Source: Annona cherimola
Lineage: Eukaryota; Streptophyta; Magnoliopsida; Magnoliales; Annonaceae
NCBI GenBank assembly: GCA_030490835.1
Contig: CM059977.1
Location: 17,465,335 to 17,529,334, forward strand
Length of the DNA: 64,000 nt
Direction: 5' to 3'
Position numbers and translations under genes: made by a program. Shown here piece after piece: positions 25,110 through 36,848 of the stretch. Each line of letters starts with the position of its first letter. Position 1 is the first letter of the stretch. Below the pieces are notes generated by a model. It had not been told where the DNA came from and did not search any database. It saw nothing but the letters and a program-made list of their open reading frames with translations.

Positions 25110-26039
25110 CGGATCTCTCTCTCTCTCTCACGGAAAAATCAACATGTCCCCAAAACACACCACGCTGCCACCGGAAAAACCAACATCTCCCCAAAATACA
25201 CCACGCTGTCGGAACCATCCAACATCTCCCGAAAAACCCAACATCAGAAGGCATGCAACTTTGGATCATCAAGTTGGAATAGTTTATTGAGTAGGAAGAG
25301 ATTTGTGAAGAGCCTATTGGACACTTCAACAATCAATTGCATCTAACCGCCCTAATGGCCTGTTCTGTAGATGATACATTGTGTGGGAGATCTTTGTCAT
25401 TGGAAATTTGCATGGTGCTCAATCAGTTCACAATTTTAACGTTCCAATCCACAATTCCACGGCTACTGAATGGCTAATCGAGAGATTCATACAAGAACAT
25501 ACAAAAATAAGCCTAAATTCATAACGATTCACGAAAATGGGCAAAAACAAAATCCTAAACTAATAGACTCATAAAAGAAACCCAAATTACAAATAACAAG
25601 CAGACCAAATCATGACTGCAAGAGAAATTTCCAACTCCATTGTCACATTAGCAAGCCAAGAAAACAAATCCTGACTGCAAAATTGCCAGAGAAATTTCCA
25701 ACTTCTCTCTCCCGTTCTCTCTCTCTCAGCCAAAAAAAATTTGAATCTATCCTGAATAGCAAAAGGCATAAGTATTAAAAAAAAATCATAAAAGGCAAAA
25801 AAATTTCATAGATTCAAATTGGTAACACAATCGTCATCAGCAGCAGCAAACAATTGCCAGCTGAGATTTGTTTAGCCCGTCGTTTTTTCAAATTGCCAGC
25901 ATTCATGTCGTTTTTGTTGCAAATGCCAGCGACGAACTACTGAATAAGCGAGACTTCTGTTGTGGAAGGAAAATGAGAAAAGGAAGAGAAGAAAGAGGGA
26001 AATTGGAAGAGAGGACGAAGAGGAGAGTATGCGCAGCCA
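25110..26039. other. Spacer between inverted arms, no gene recognised
   Basis: Contains a short cluster of near-repeats of CAACATCTCCCCAAAA and CACCACGCTG (25140-25250) and a (CT)n run at 25114-25130. A repeated phrase AGAGAAATTTCCAACT occurs at about 25620 and 25690. Small open frames here have no recognisable motif. Confidence 0.4.
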
Positions 26040-26275
26040 CCCATTGAGGACGACGTCTGTGACGTTGGGCGGAATAACTTTGCTTAACATCTTTTTCGGA
26101 ATTACATTTCCGCCTGCTACGTCTTTCTGATCCAGGGACTTTTGCGAAATTTTCTGCTCAAACCCAATTGAACGGCCTAGAGTTATTCCGCCCCATCCAA
26201 CGGGCGCCGTTCGACCCGTAGCAGGCGGCTGAAGTCGAGACGACTTCGGCGCGGCCGTATATGATCCTATTCCTT
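26040..26275 (-). repeat. Right arm of inverted duplication (without the hAT insertions)
   Basis: On the minus strand it reads GATCATATACGGCCGCGCCG ... GTTGGATGGGGCGGAATAAC ... AAAGTCCCTGGATCAGAAAG ACGTAG, i.e. the 23735 arm continued straight through the point where elements 1 and 2 entered. An open frame on the minus strand (26339-25872) runs through it, but no protein family is recognised. Confidence 0.7.
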
Positions 26276-27016
26276 TTATATTTTCTGCATTTTGCCTTAC
26301 TTTGAACCATCGACAGTTGAAAATATCATTTAATTTCAAACCACATTTATGAAGCTATTAATTATTATAATTGTATCGAATTGCGTCAAATTAGGATCTT
26401 GATAAGATATTCCCCAAGTAATTCTAGTAGGAAAACAAAAAAGAAACATTCCCCTGGCCTCTGTTTCCCCACAAGCCACATGGCTGAACATGGTTTTTTC
26501 TAAGCAGGAAATCCGCCTCCGATTTTGACAGGCCAACATTTACTTGGTGGAAAAGGATTCAACAATTGCAATATCTGCGATTACTGCAAACGAATGTGAT
26601 TATGTTTCGTTTCCGTTTAAAGCAATCCAAAGAACCGAGGAAATTAAATTCTGTGCTTAAAACTAGATTTTAAACACCACGTTTCAAAAGAAATTGCAAT
26701 CAAAGCAATTGGGGTGTGGGAAGCTGGGAATTCCAAGACAAATCCAATGCAAGACATGCCACGATGGAGATAGAAACCACATTATCATGTGTACATCATT
26801 GCCACAGTTAGAGCTGCAGACCGTTTTTTACAACCACCATTACATGCTCTCTTTTTTTATTCCTCATTACTTTTCAAGCCACCAAAACATAATGATAGCA
26901 AGCATATTCGTTCTTCCTCTACACAATATATATGTATGTATATAGATTGCAATTCACCTCTTGCAGCAAGATGATACCGAAGCCGAAGTCTCTGTTACAT
27001 TGACTCGCCTGAGGAT
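26276..27016. other. Intergenic and MSR 3' flank, nothing recognised
   Basis: Moderately AT-rich single-copy-looking DNA downstream of the minus-strand MSR gene. The open frames within it are short and carry no motif; no RNA gene seen. Confidence 0.4.
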
Positions 27017-30000
27017 TCAGCAGAAGCAAGAGTAGGCCATATGACTCCTCTTAGAGACATATGAGGAAAGATATTCCGAAGCTGGAGCTGTAGGGCCGGG
27101 GATGGCTGCTGGAATGAGGATCTGGTTTCTTCCTGAAGCTATCCTCCTACCAGCAACATTGGCATAGAACATGCCTGAGACAGCAGGCACAAACACATCA
27201 CCTTGGGAGCAGACATGGAAGTCTATGGCCCTTTCCAATTCAGCGCCCACGAACTTGTGCCTCTTTTCGGCAGGAATTATATCCTCCTGACAAGTTTCAG
27301 TATCATTCAGTTAGCTAGTTACTCATTGCAATGACATATCGTTCGAAATATTCAATTTGCTTACCTTAGTGTATGTCTTTGGGAACAAGCTTCTCAGCCC
27401 ATCAAGGCTTTCATCCCACTTGGACTGAGTGAGGTAAATTGTGGTGTCCTCATCAAACCCAATCTTCCTCAAGAACTCGCCCACCTCCTCTGCATTGTAG
27501 CAGCTTTTTCTCTCTGTTCCACCACCTTCCATGCACCTCTTTCTCTTGAGCACTTCCACCCTCAAATCCACGGCGACGAAATGCCTGCCTGGCTTCCGGC
27601 TCAGTGTGCGCAACCTCTCAACCATTGAGTCAACGACTTCACGGATCTTGGGTTGTGGCTCGAGACTGCCAAACATTGCCAAGCATGCAACAGAATCTCC
27701 TTCTGTTTTCTTCGGGGAATCCAAAATTTTCATGTTTACTGATGGAAAATATGTCGTAACCCTCAAATAGTCATTGACTCGGAAAATTGGTTCGATGTCT
27801 TCTGAAATGTAATCCTCAGGTACCCTGCTTGGGACTCTCACAATGGCGGGCTTTTTGGATGCTATTTCAGCTGGCTTTTCCCTTGCTATATTCACCACAC
27901 CCGCCAAGCTTTGCATGAACTTCTCAATGTCATAGATTTCCTGAAAGCTCCTGTACAACAAGTGTTTAGTTTTTGAATGACACAGATATTAGATAGCATT
28001 AGTGGAGAACATTAACCACATGGTATACTACACACATTAAGAGCGGGAAGATCTTATGTACACAACATACGGTAAAAGGATCCAGATTTCCAGGCCAGTG
28101 TGGCCTAATTTTGGGGTTCATTCAGAATTAGTTTTTCCAAATTTGCTTTATCTGAGGCCCAACCCACGAATTGTCTGTGTTTGTTCCATTTGCCACGTCT
28201 CATACAAAGCCAAATTGTTGCACATGCTATGAAGTGTTTGAAATTAACGTTTCTCCAAAGCCATAGGTCCGATGCAAGAATTTGCAAAGCACAAATCAGC
28301 AGCAACCTAAATGACCTCCTCCTACCTCTCTCCCCTTAATGCTTAAGTGAACCATATAAAAAGAAATTTCTTCATGCTCCCATTTCTGTTCTCCATGATG
28401 CTTCACGAATGGCAACCAAACACAGTGGGAAGAGGGAACCTATTCTTTTCCTTGGAATAAGACTTTCCTTCAAGAATCAAACACTATCACACGATTTATA
28501 ACAACTCACCTCTTTTCACCAGATGTGTGTCCTTGAATGTCAGGGATTATAAGCGTTGCCCCTAGATACCTTGCAATCAGAACGGCATTTGCAACCTAAT
28601 AAAGAATGTGGACACACCAATGAATATGTCACTGGAACAACATATAATGAAGGTACAAACTGAGATCTTGTTGGATAGGTTCAGTGAGAGTATGAGACAC
28701 TAAAAACCCAATGTCATCAGCACCTCTGGGATGAGATGGGGGGAAATAAGAATGATCCAGCGTGCAAGCTTAAAGAACTCAACAGAAAAATCTTAAAGAA
28801 TACGTTTTACGGGGAAAAAAGCTTTAACCAACTTAGACAAAACAAAATCATGTGAACTAAAATTAAGCAATCATACCTGAAGGATATGGTATTCTGGACC
28901 ATTAGACAGTGAGAATGTGATGAAACCTTGTGGTTCCTCTGCCTCTTCTGCAGCCACAGAAGGAAAGGGAAGATAAATATATGAATGGTAGAGTCAGACG
29001 TTTCTCAAATCCATTCTTCGTGAGCAGATGTGAAGCAACATAAGAAAACTTACTTTGCACAGGATTTATCCAGCACCGTTTCAGCTTCTGTCCATTTCCT
29101 TTCCAAGGTCCTTTGCCTATTGGAAAGGTGACAACACTCTTCTCTGCTACCTTCATAACATCAAATCGAACAGCTGGTGGTGCTGGAGCATTCACCTTTA
29201 ATGGGCGAATGAAAACTCACGTTTAGAAAACATTCATCAAACACAAACTCAAAGATTGCAGAATGTGTATGGTGAAGGTTTAGGTGTAACCAAATCTTCC
29301 TAACACAAGAAACGCACAGGTAAAATCGTCCGGAGTCAAACAAAACTCAAAAAGAGGAAAGAATAAAGTTACAGAGATACATGGGTCCAAAAAAAAAATG
29401 TTACAGAGATACATCAAAATGCACAGAGCAAATCTTCGCACTTCAAACAAACTCAAAAGAGGACCGATTAAAGATAACGAGACAATCATTTAAAAGTCAA
29501 CTTACAATGGCAGATTGGCGGTTCATATATTGCAAATATGTGAGAAATACAAGAAAGAGGATATAATAAGGTGCAATCTCCATCTCAGAAATCAATTCAC
29601 CAGAAAATGGTCTTCCCAAATAAGCAAACATAATAGTAGCTTGAACTGTATGCATGTATAAATAGGACATGGAGGCCTACACCTTCCCTGTTAGTTCAAA
29701 AGCCATACCACGGCCTACATCTGTCCTAGTACCATGAACTGTCCTAGCAGCCATCACTCTAAATCTTTCAGCTTCTTAGTTTCATGCTCTTTTAGTAATG
29801 CAGGACAATCCCTTGGGTTCAATTCATGGAAGATATTGATGCACGTGCGATACTGGTGCAAGTGCTGGAATGGCTTGTTGAGCCTCTCCTCGTGACTCAC
29901 GCCCCCTGCCCCTATTGTCAGTTAAAAGGCAAATTCAAACATCACTAATGCAGCAAACATCCAACAGCGCAAATAACACGACAAAAGGTTACTTTGGCAA

Positions 30001-30429
30001 CTGCGCATGTCAGTCAAAACAAACTCACCGAAAGTCAGAGAATGCGTTACAAATTGCAGCACCAAATGGACTAATTAGCATATGGAAATGGAGCGGGTTG
30101 GACAAGTTGGAGTCTAATTCTAATCCTAATCTATTTAAAATATTTCAATTTTAATCCATTTATTAACCTATTTAAAAATCTTCGACCTTAGCCAATTTAT
30201 AATCTATTTAATAAATAGGTTGGCGGGTTGTTAACAGGTTGTATAGCAGATAACTTAAAAGTCTGGACTCTAGTAGACAATGATCTCGAGAAGAGACGAG
30301 AAAGTGTTTTTGGTACAAGAGAAATGAAAATAGAGCAGTAACAAGAAGATGGAATTGAGATAACAGCAAAAAAATGAAAATCAGGTGATGGAAGGAAGAC
30401 TTAAGTAAAAAAAATAGCTTAAGGGTTTA

Positions 30430-30468
<39 letters not shown>

Positions 30469-30806
30469 ACCGATCGTGTGCAGTCCGCTGTAAAATGGAC
30501 CCCACACATATTAGATTGTAATGAAACTTTATACACTCATTTATCCATATATAAATCATACTTTAGACGGTTTAGATGTTGAAAAAACCACTTTAAACTT
30601 GATATTTATATTAAACTATTTTATTACGTTGATTTTGCACCATTTTAAGATGGAGACTGCACACATGTTGGATTTGGACGAAAATTAGTATGCTAATAAA
30701 GTGAACAATTCTAAATACAATGGGTGGGGTGGATTTTCCATTTATGATCATGTAGGGCCCACAATGCATGGACTGCACGGTGCAGTCGCATGCACCGGAA
30801 TAATTT

Positions 30807-30851
<45 letters not shown>

Positions 30852-32748
30852 CTTTAATGAGTTAAACGAGTTAAACGGGTTGAACAGATTACTAGACAGG
30901 TTAATGAGTTATAAAATCTCAATATCAATCTGTTTATTTAATTAAATAGTTAAACGGGTTGGCGGATCACAACTTATTTATTCAAAAATCCAAACTCAAA
31001 TTCATTTATAAACGGGTTGGACGAATGAGTTAACAGGTTGACCATGATCATTAAAAATCCTAATTATGCAATTGACAAAAGAATAGATGGAACCTATTGC
31101 ATGCAGAATCCTCTAATTGTGGCGGTTTCTTAATTTTTGCGTTAGAACATTTAAGTAAAGCAATTAGACCAAGAAAAATAGGAGATCCAAAAAAAAACAA
31201 AAAAAAAAACAAAACCAAAAGACATGGGTCTCCACCTTAGTTGATAAGCAGAAGAAACAGAACAGGATAATTAAAGGGAAAGAAGACAAATAAAAAATAA
31301 AAAATATTCAGCATCAATCCTCGGTCCAGAGTTTACTCCTCGGTTCATAGATAACACCCCATTTGGTGAAGACACCTCTTTTCTTCTCTGATTAACATCA
31401 CAAAATTCGTAAGGCGTGAACTGCTCAGGAGTCAGGCCCCGTATGATGATACGCGTACGGGAATATCAAGGAAAGGAGGGAGGGGAGGCATGGGCACGCG
31501 TCATTACAACTACAAGGGGAACAATTCATGCGCTGTTCCAATCCGCATTCGCAAAATTCGTGCATCGTTTCTGAAACATAGGGAGTCATAATCAAGAGTT
31601 CGAGACCATAAACAGAAGGTCAGAACAGATCTGTGCACGGTACCACACAATGAAGAAAAAATCGGTTCAGCAAACAGTCAAGCTAGAAATTGTCTATACC
31701 TAAATCCACCAATTCATTGATTACACCCCATAATAAACCTTATTCAAAGAGAGAAGCAATGTGATGCCGTAAGGAAAGATGCCTAGCAACAATGTCAATA
31801 AAGTCGTGTATAAATACCAGTCCTAGTCATCAAGCGTACTAATCATGAGCCATGAAATAGAAATTGATGCACGCAATAAAGTTCACCAAACACACTTGAA
31901 AGCAGCACCATTTTCCATTGCTAACAACAAGCGGAGAAATGGCTGACAGATATCATCCCAAGTGCATAAAAGATAAAAGAAACTCTAAGAAAAGGCAAAT
32001 TTCGGCCAAAGCTTCAAATAGATAACAAAATTAACGAAGTGGGCGTGGGAAGAACGTTTGTCTCAACCATGATGAGTAGAAATTTAAATGTTCCGAAAGC
32101 AATTCTACTGCAGAGAAATGAACAAAGATAAGATGCCTAGACCTTTTACTGTTGTATCAACAAATGATTTTTTTTAAAAAAAACAAGATTTTTTTTTTTT
32201 TAAAAGGTGCCTCTCAATCATAATTGGAGAACTTCCAAACTTCAAACATTGACGCCACAGCATGAAAACGAAACAAGAAATGAGGAAGCAATATTTCACG
32301 CCTGTATTTTTCGATATATGCAAGCCCTTTTCCTTTGTATTTTCAGTAGCACGCCATTGCGCTTCTTAGCTATCCACCTCTCGGAGAAAGTGTAATTTGG
32401 AATCCCAAGGCACAATTTCACTTCACGGATGAAAAATCTAGAATTTGAAATCTACGGTTTCTAATAACCACCTTTGTTCTCCTGCATTTGCGGTAGAGCG
32501 TTACAGACGACGAAAACCAGTAGAGCATTACAGACGACAAAACCAAATCTTCATTGCCGCGTGTTACCGAAACGAGCTACCAAGAGGTGGAAATGCCACA
32601 GCTGGAAACAGAATCGAGAGCAATAAACGCTCTTTCGGAGGCTTACCTCGTAGGAATCGAAATGGTCTTTCTTGATCATGTTGCCGAGCATTACGAACAT
32701 GGAGAAAGTGAGGAACGCCGCCAAGAGCTGCCTCGGGTCAAATGCCAT
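27017..32748 (-). CDS. MSR: MANNAN SYNTHESIS-RELATED / O-fucosyltransferase-like protein
   Basis: Golgi type II membrane protein of the plant GDP-fucose O-fucosyltransferase-like (DUF246) family; MSR members promote (gluco)mannan synthesis. Minus-strand exons: 32748-32647, 29195-29054, 28947-28877, 28595-28510, 27950-27365, 27286-27017; 1257 nt, 418 residues, all junctions in frame with GT-AG. Residues 6-25 (RQLLAAFLTFSMFVMLGNMI) form the signal anchor and follow the wording at the start of Arabidopsis MSR1. Other family segments: GKGPWKGNGQKLKRCW, FITFSLSNGPEYH, VLIARYLGATLIIPDI, RVPSRVPEDYI, VTTYFPSVN, CLAMFGSLEPQP, VAVDLRVEVL, KSCYNAEEVGEFLRKIGFD, TTIYLTQSKWDESL, QGDVFVPAVSGMFYANV and the Cys-rich end HMAYSCFC. 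Intron 1 (29196-32646) is 3.4 kb and hosts nested transposons. Enzyme activity has not been proven for MSR proteins, so 'synthesis-related' is safer than 'transferase'. Confidence 0.93.
30430..30465. repeat. (TA)n microsatellite, left of nested element
   Basis: Almost uninterrupted TA repeat directly before GAGAACCGATCG, where the nested element starts. Confidence 0.9.
30466..30808. mobile_element. Nested Micron-like element between two (TA)n tracts
   Basis: About 343 bp starting GAGAACCGATCGTGTGCAGT and ending TGCACCGGAATAATTTCC, with (TA)n on both sides. Both ends carry GTGCAGTCC-type motifs, inverted relative to each other (complement of the right end: GACTGCACCGTGCAGTCC). It lies inside the hAT-type element at 30085-31075. 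Related sequence occurs at 20398-20660 and, beside another (TA)n tract, at 58374. Rice Micron elements are known for this (TA)n placement. Confidence 0.65.
30809..30851. repeat. (TA)n microsatellite, right of nested element
   Basis: Long TA repeat directly after the right end of the nested element, followed by ACTTTAATGAGTTAAACG, where the host element resumes. Confidence 0.9.
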
Positions 32749-33480
32749 ATTGGAGCCAAAAGGACTATGGCAATCTTCCCAGATTGCGAGGCGACGGATT
32801 CGCGACCTGCTTCGGATTGAGTGAAGTAGGAGGAGTTATTCCAGGAGGCCTTTTTGAAATGCGAGCCTCTCTCCCTTTTTCTTTCAGCGCGGTGGTATGC
32901 AGACAACCGGCGGACAGCTATCTGCGTTGGAGGGAAGCGAAGCTGCACAAAAACCACGTTTGGAAGTTCATTGCAGAGGACCGCGGATGCTTGTTTCCTT
33001 TTGCGCTCCCAGGAAGCAGCGAGAGAGAGCAGCCAAGGTTTCGTACTCGGATTGATCTCGACGGTGATACTCGGGCACACTTACGCACTGCGTAGTTTGA
33101 CTTTCGTGGCTAAGGGCAGGAATTTGGCTGTATCAGGAGCCGATCTTAGTCCTGTTCGGTACTGGAATGTTTGGAGTCATCGACGATTGAGAGTGTTGAC
33201 TTAGAGTTTCAGGAGTCCTTCAATCGGTCCTTGATGGCTTTTAAAATGAAGACAATTACAGTATAAGTAAAGCGTATTTCGTTGCCTTACATGGTTGCAT
33301 GCGTGTGGAGCTGCATGCACCGACCGACATATGAAACTGTGGGAGCGAGAGAGATGGCTCGCCTGCCCCCGCCAGTTCACGGTTGGGAAGGACCTCACCT
33401 GGTGCGGCAGTTCTATTACCATTATCCACCCAGTATCAGAAATCAGATATATTAGGAAGTGGGCCATTCTTGAGTGATCT
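32749..33480 (-). promoter_or_regulatory. Upstream region of MSR gene
   Basis: Probable 5' leader and promoter of the minus-strand MSR gene, more GC-rich than its surroundings up to about 33130. A direct repeat GTAGAGC(G/A)TTACAGACGAC(G/A)AAA lies at 32493 and 32521 just inside intron 1. No clear TATA could be chosen; the open frames here are on both strands and lack motifs. Confidence 0.35.
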
Positions 33481-34660
33481 AAACCGTTGATTTAGCACTA
33501 AACGAGAAACGAATGAAAATAATGGAAATGAATTAAGCTGTAATTTGAGATTTTGAGGATGAATCATAGAAAGATGGAAATAATTTATTAATTGTATCAC
33601 GAGTTCGCTGGTAGGCGGATTGAACTCCAAAGAAATATGTGGCAGGGTCTAAAGCAAAGATTGTTGCCTTGGGCAACTGGGGAATTGCTGTGAGTACGTT
33701 GAGAGATAAAAATCCGATTCCTAAACTATGAGAAAATTCCTTGGGATAATTTAAGCTGGTTCGTACAAGACGAATGACACGTGTCTCATGGTTTATTTAT
33801 TTATTTTTTAAAAAAAAATCAAAATCAAAATCGAATGAATGCAGTGAAGCACGCTGTTCCAGTTTCTACTTCTTGCCTACGGTTGCAGGCAGGATCATTG
33901 ATAATGATCAAACTTGGATGAATAATTATTTCCTAGTCTGCAAGACTCCGCACATGCGGACGAGTACATCACAGAAAGCCACCGCCACCTTAACCCTCGG
34001 CGGTAAACGTTAAAAGCGGTTGCGCGAACAACGATCTGGTAGCTCAAAACTAGGAAATCAAAAATATACTCCTCACCTCATGTTGACCGTCATTTCAGAG
34101 TCTTCCAATTGAATATTGAAATTAATGCATAAAGAATTACAGATTTTCTGTAACTTTCAAAGAACTCCTGTGCAGCTGTGCCTTTCGATATAATCAAAAG
34201 GGACGGTGAGAGCAATGAAAGATCCTGCTCCGTAGACCTATGGTTTATTAATTAGAGGACTACTGAAGTCTTGGTACATATGAATGTACCGGATCAATTC
34301 AAATTTACTGCCGCCGACAACTCGCGGTTTTTACAGTTGGAGCGTCGTTCTGCATGGCTACTCGCAACGTCTTTAAAAATGTAGTGATGTAATCGTCCAA
34401 TTTATGTTCATTTATTTTCTAAAAATCAGACCAACAAATTCTGCATGTGGACTGACATAAAAAAATTTTATGTTGACAAGATAAAATCAATCAAGATAAC
34501 TTCTTTGGTTTGATAGAATATATAAATAATAATAAATATAAGATTTGATTTTAGTTTGGTTAACAGCGTGACATACAAGAATTTATTGAAGTAAAATCGA
34601 CCTTTAATTTTTGTTTCGCCTGGTCTTGCTTATCACTTCGAGCAAGTAATTTTAACAGAA
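33481..34660. other. Intergenic, nothing recognised
   Basis: Single-copy-looking DNA with short open frames only. No protein motif, RNA gene or terminal repeat seen. Confidence 0.4.
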
Positions 34661-34664
34661 AATG

Positions 34665-34925
34665 AAGTAATTTATTTAGGATACATTCCGTAAAATGTAA
34701 AAAAAAATTCTACTTTTTTAATGCTTATTAATATAATTTTTCATCTTAATTATCTAACTATCTTACTTTTCTATTATTACTTTTACATTCTAATCTTTTT
34801 TTCATTTTTTCATACAATTAATTTTATTCTCTTTATAACGCCACTGCACTTTACTACACTGCAATTTTACTCTCTTTATTGAAAATTAATATTTTTAAAT
34901 TTTTCCATAAAGTTTTTGTCTACTT
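34665..34925. mobile_element. Tourist-like miniature element (degenerate)
   Basis: Carries the family strings TTAATTATCTAACTATCTTA, TTCATACAATTAATTTTATT and TCCATAAAGTTTTTGTC in the usual order. Ends lost to mutation. Confidence 0.45.
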
Positions 34926-35959
34926 TTTTTAACCATGTATCAAGCGACTTTGGATATTTTTGGATAGATGAATTACTTTTCTAAGTAGTGATAACCACAG
35001 TTGGATTAGATAATTCATGCTATGATTGGTAGTTTTTGTTGATTTTGGTTTAGAAGATGACCCGTATATGTTGGTTTTGTCATGGCTTTTATGGATAGGA
35101 TAGATGAATTGACATTTGAAAGTAGTTGTGTTGTCCAAATTCCTACTACTAAACCAAAACTCAAATCAAGGTAAAATTTTCAACCTTAGTAAATGGCTAT
35201 TACAAGTAAGCCTTCATCTCATCTCATCTACCAATTTTATAAGTGGATTATGGTGTATGGTTTGAAGTCTGATCACTAAGAATGACCCCAATCAGGGAAG
35301 AGAATGTTACTAGATGTAAATGATAATCAAGAATACCTTAATGGTAATCTATAAAATCCAAAATCATGGCATTTTAAGTTATTTATTTATTCGTCATTAC
35401 TTAGATGACCAAATGACAAACTTGAGTGTGTATAGGATATTAGTAGGGTATGAAAGTAAAGGTTCAAAGTTGATTAAATGCAGTAACTTCATTACTCTTT
35501 TCTATAAAGTGTACTTCCATCAAGTACCTAATTGTTTAAGGTGAGTAACCCAATTAAAAAAGTTATGTATTAATCTATGAATATAGTTATAATTTTAATT
35601 AATATTTGATGGATCGCAAAATTGAATAACTAGAAATAAACATTGAAAGGATATTTTTTACCCACCAGATTGTATTAAGATAATAATTAAATTCTTAGCT
35701 AAATAAATAATTTTGATATCAATGAGGATTCTTGATTTTATAAATTAAACCTTCAAAATATTAAACCAAGGGATTAATCCGAGGAATTGCTTCCCTAGAA
35801 TTCTTGCTTTAGGATTTCACTATACAACAAAATAATTGAAATGATGCGTGCACTTGGAGGTTGTCCAACGGCCAAAAGTTTTCATGTGGCATGATAAGAC
35901 GGTAATTATTGGTCAGTTGGATGATAAATAGGCCCCTTCGGGTCCAGCACAGAAAGAAA

Positions 35960-36097
35960 ATTAGAAAAGGTAGCATGGCTGTTGCAGCTGAAGCCTTCAT
36001 AATTATGCGTGCAACCGAAGGGTTGATGATTGGGTTGAAGCCATTTGGATTGGCTGATGATAGATTAGTAGTCGAATCTGATAAGCGATATAATTAA
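35960..36097 (+). pseudogene. RNase H-domain relic of a LINE retrotransposon
   Basis: The plus-strand frame reads AVAAEAFIIMRATEGLMIGL then KPFGLADDRLVVESDKRYN and stops. The spacing AEA ... EGL..GL..(F)GL ... VVESD matches the RVT_3-type RNase H domain found at the end of plant LINE polyproteins and in stray host copies. Upstream coding similarity is lost, and no poly-A tail or reverse transcriptase is visible, so this is a short, dead fragment. Confidence 0.5.
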
Positions 36098-36477
36098 ATT
36101 AAACAGTCGAATTAAATTAATTACTTAAAATTATTAGGTATATTTGATCTAGCTGAGGTTGGAGGTTGAAATGCTGATTAACCAAAAAAGGCCAAATTGT
36201 CCACTTCTATGTAAAATTTTTATCTATTTTTCGCTGATTTTATAACTCAACTACGTCACTTCTATTTTCCATTGCAATGTTAGATATTTCTTTTTCAATC
36301 AGCTCTATGTTTGGATTATCCGTCATCTACCACAGTCGCGATCAATAAATAATTACAATGATTAATTAGTATAATAAATTTTACATATATTATAGAAACC
36401 AAACAATTTGGAAGACTACTTATTGATTTTGGTATTGACACACTAAAGCAAATGTTGATATAAATAGCTAATTTTTT

Positions 36478-36848
36478 TTATGAGAAGTGATTTAATGCAC
36501 TCGAGCATATTGAAACTTAAGTGCACTTGAGTACAAAATTCATCTTTTAAAATTGTTTATGAAAATGTTAATCAAGATGTATTTACCATATATCTTAATT
36601 TTTTTTTACAATTTTTGAAGATATTTACATATTTTCTTTGATTTTTAAAAACAAGGAGGTCTAGTCATTTTTAAATAACTAAAATATCTCTATTTTAAAA
36701 AACTTAAAATATATATACATGTCTCCAAAAACGGTAAAACTTAATTTATAGATTAAATCACCTAAATTAAAAAATTTTAAAAAATAAGTTTTGCAACCAA
36801 GTCCACTTAAATTTTATTGGAATCAAGTGCATTGAATCACTTCTTTTT
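36478..36848. mobile_element. Foldback element with GAAGTGATTYAATGCACT ends
   Basis: The left end GAGAAGTGATTTAATGCACT and the complement of the right end AAAGAAGTGATTCAATGCAC are near identical; second-level repeats AAGTGCACTTGAGT and AAGTGGACTTGG follow. The inner arms TTTACAATTTTTGAAGATAT / CATGTCTCCAAAAACGGTAA belong to the shared foldback core. About 370 bp. Confidence 0.75.

Larger units (their letters stand above)
30085..31075. mobile_element. hAT-type miniature element (GGGTTGG family) in MSR intron 1, split by another element
   Basis: Left part (30085-30440) and right part (30850-31075) match the two halves of the 11425-12020 copy: AATTCTAATCCTAAT, AGTCTGGACTCTAGTAGA, AAGAGAAATGAAAATAGAGC, then ATATAACTTTAATGAGTTAA and CGGGTTGGCGGATCAC. 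Ends resemble GAGCGGGTTGGACAAG and GTTGACCATGATCATTAAA. The break between the halves lies in a TA-rich spot that is short (ACATATATGTATATATATAA) in the intron-11 copy. Confidence 0.75.

Noticed and set aside
32691..33095. Overlapping open frames on both strands near the MSR start
   Set aside because: GC-richer promoter and leader DNA gives chance frames in several phases; none shows a domain, and the MSR start at 32748 explains the locus.
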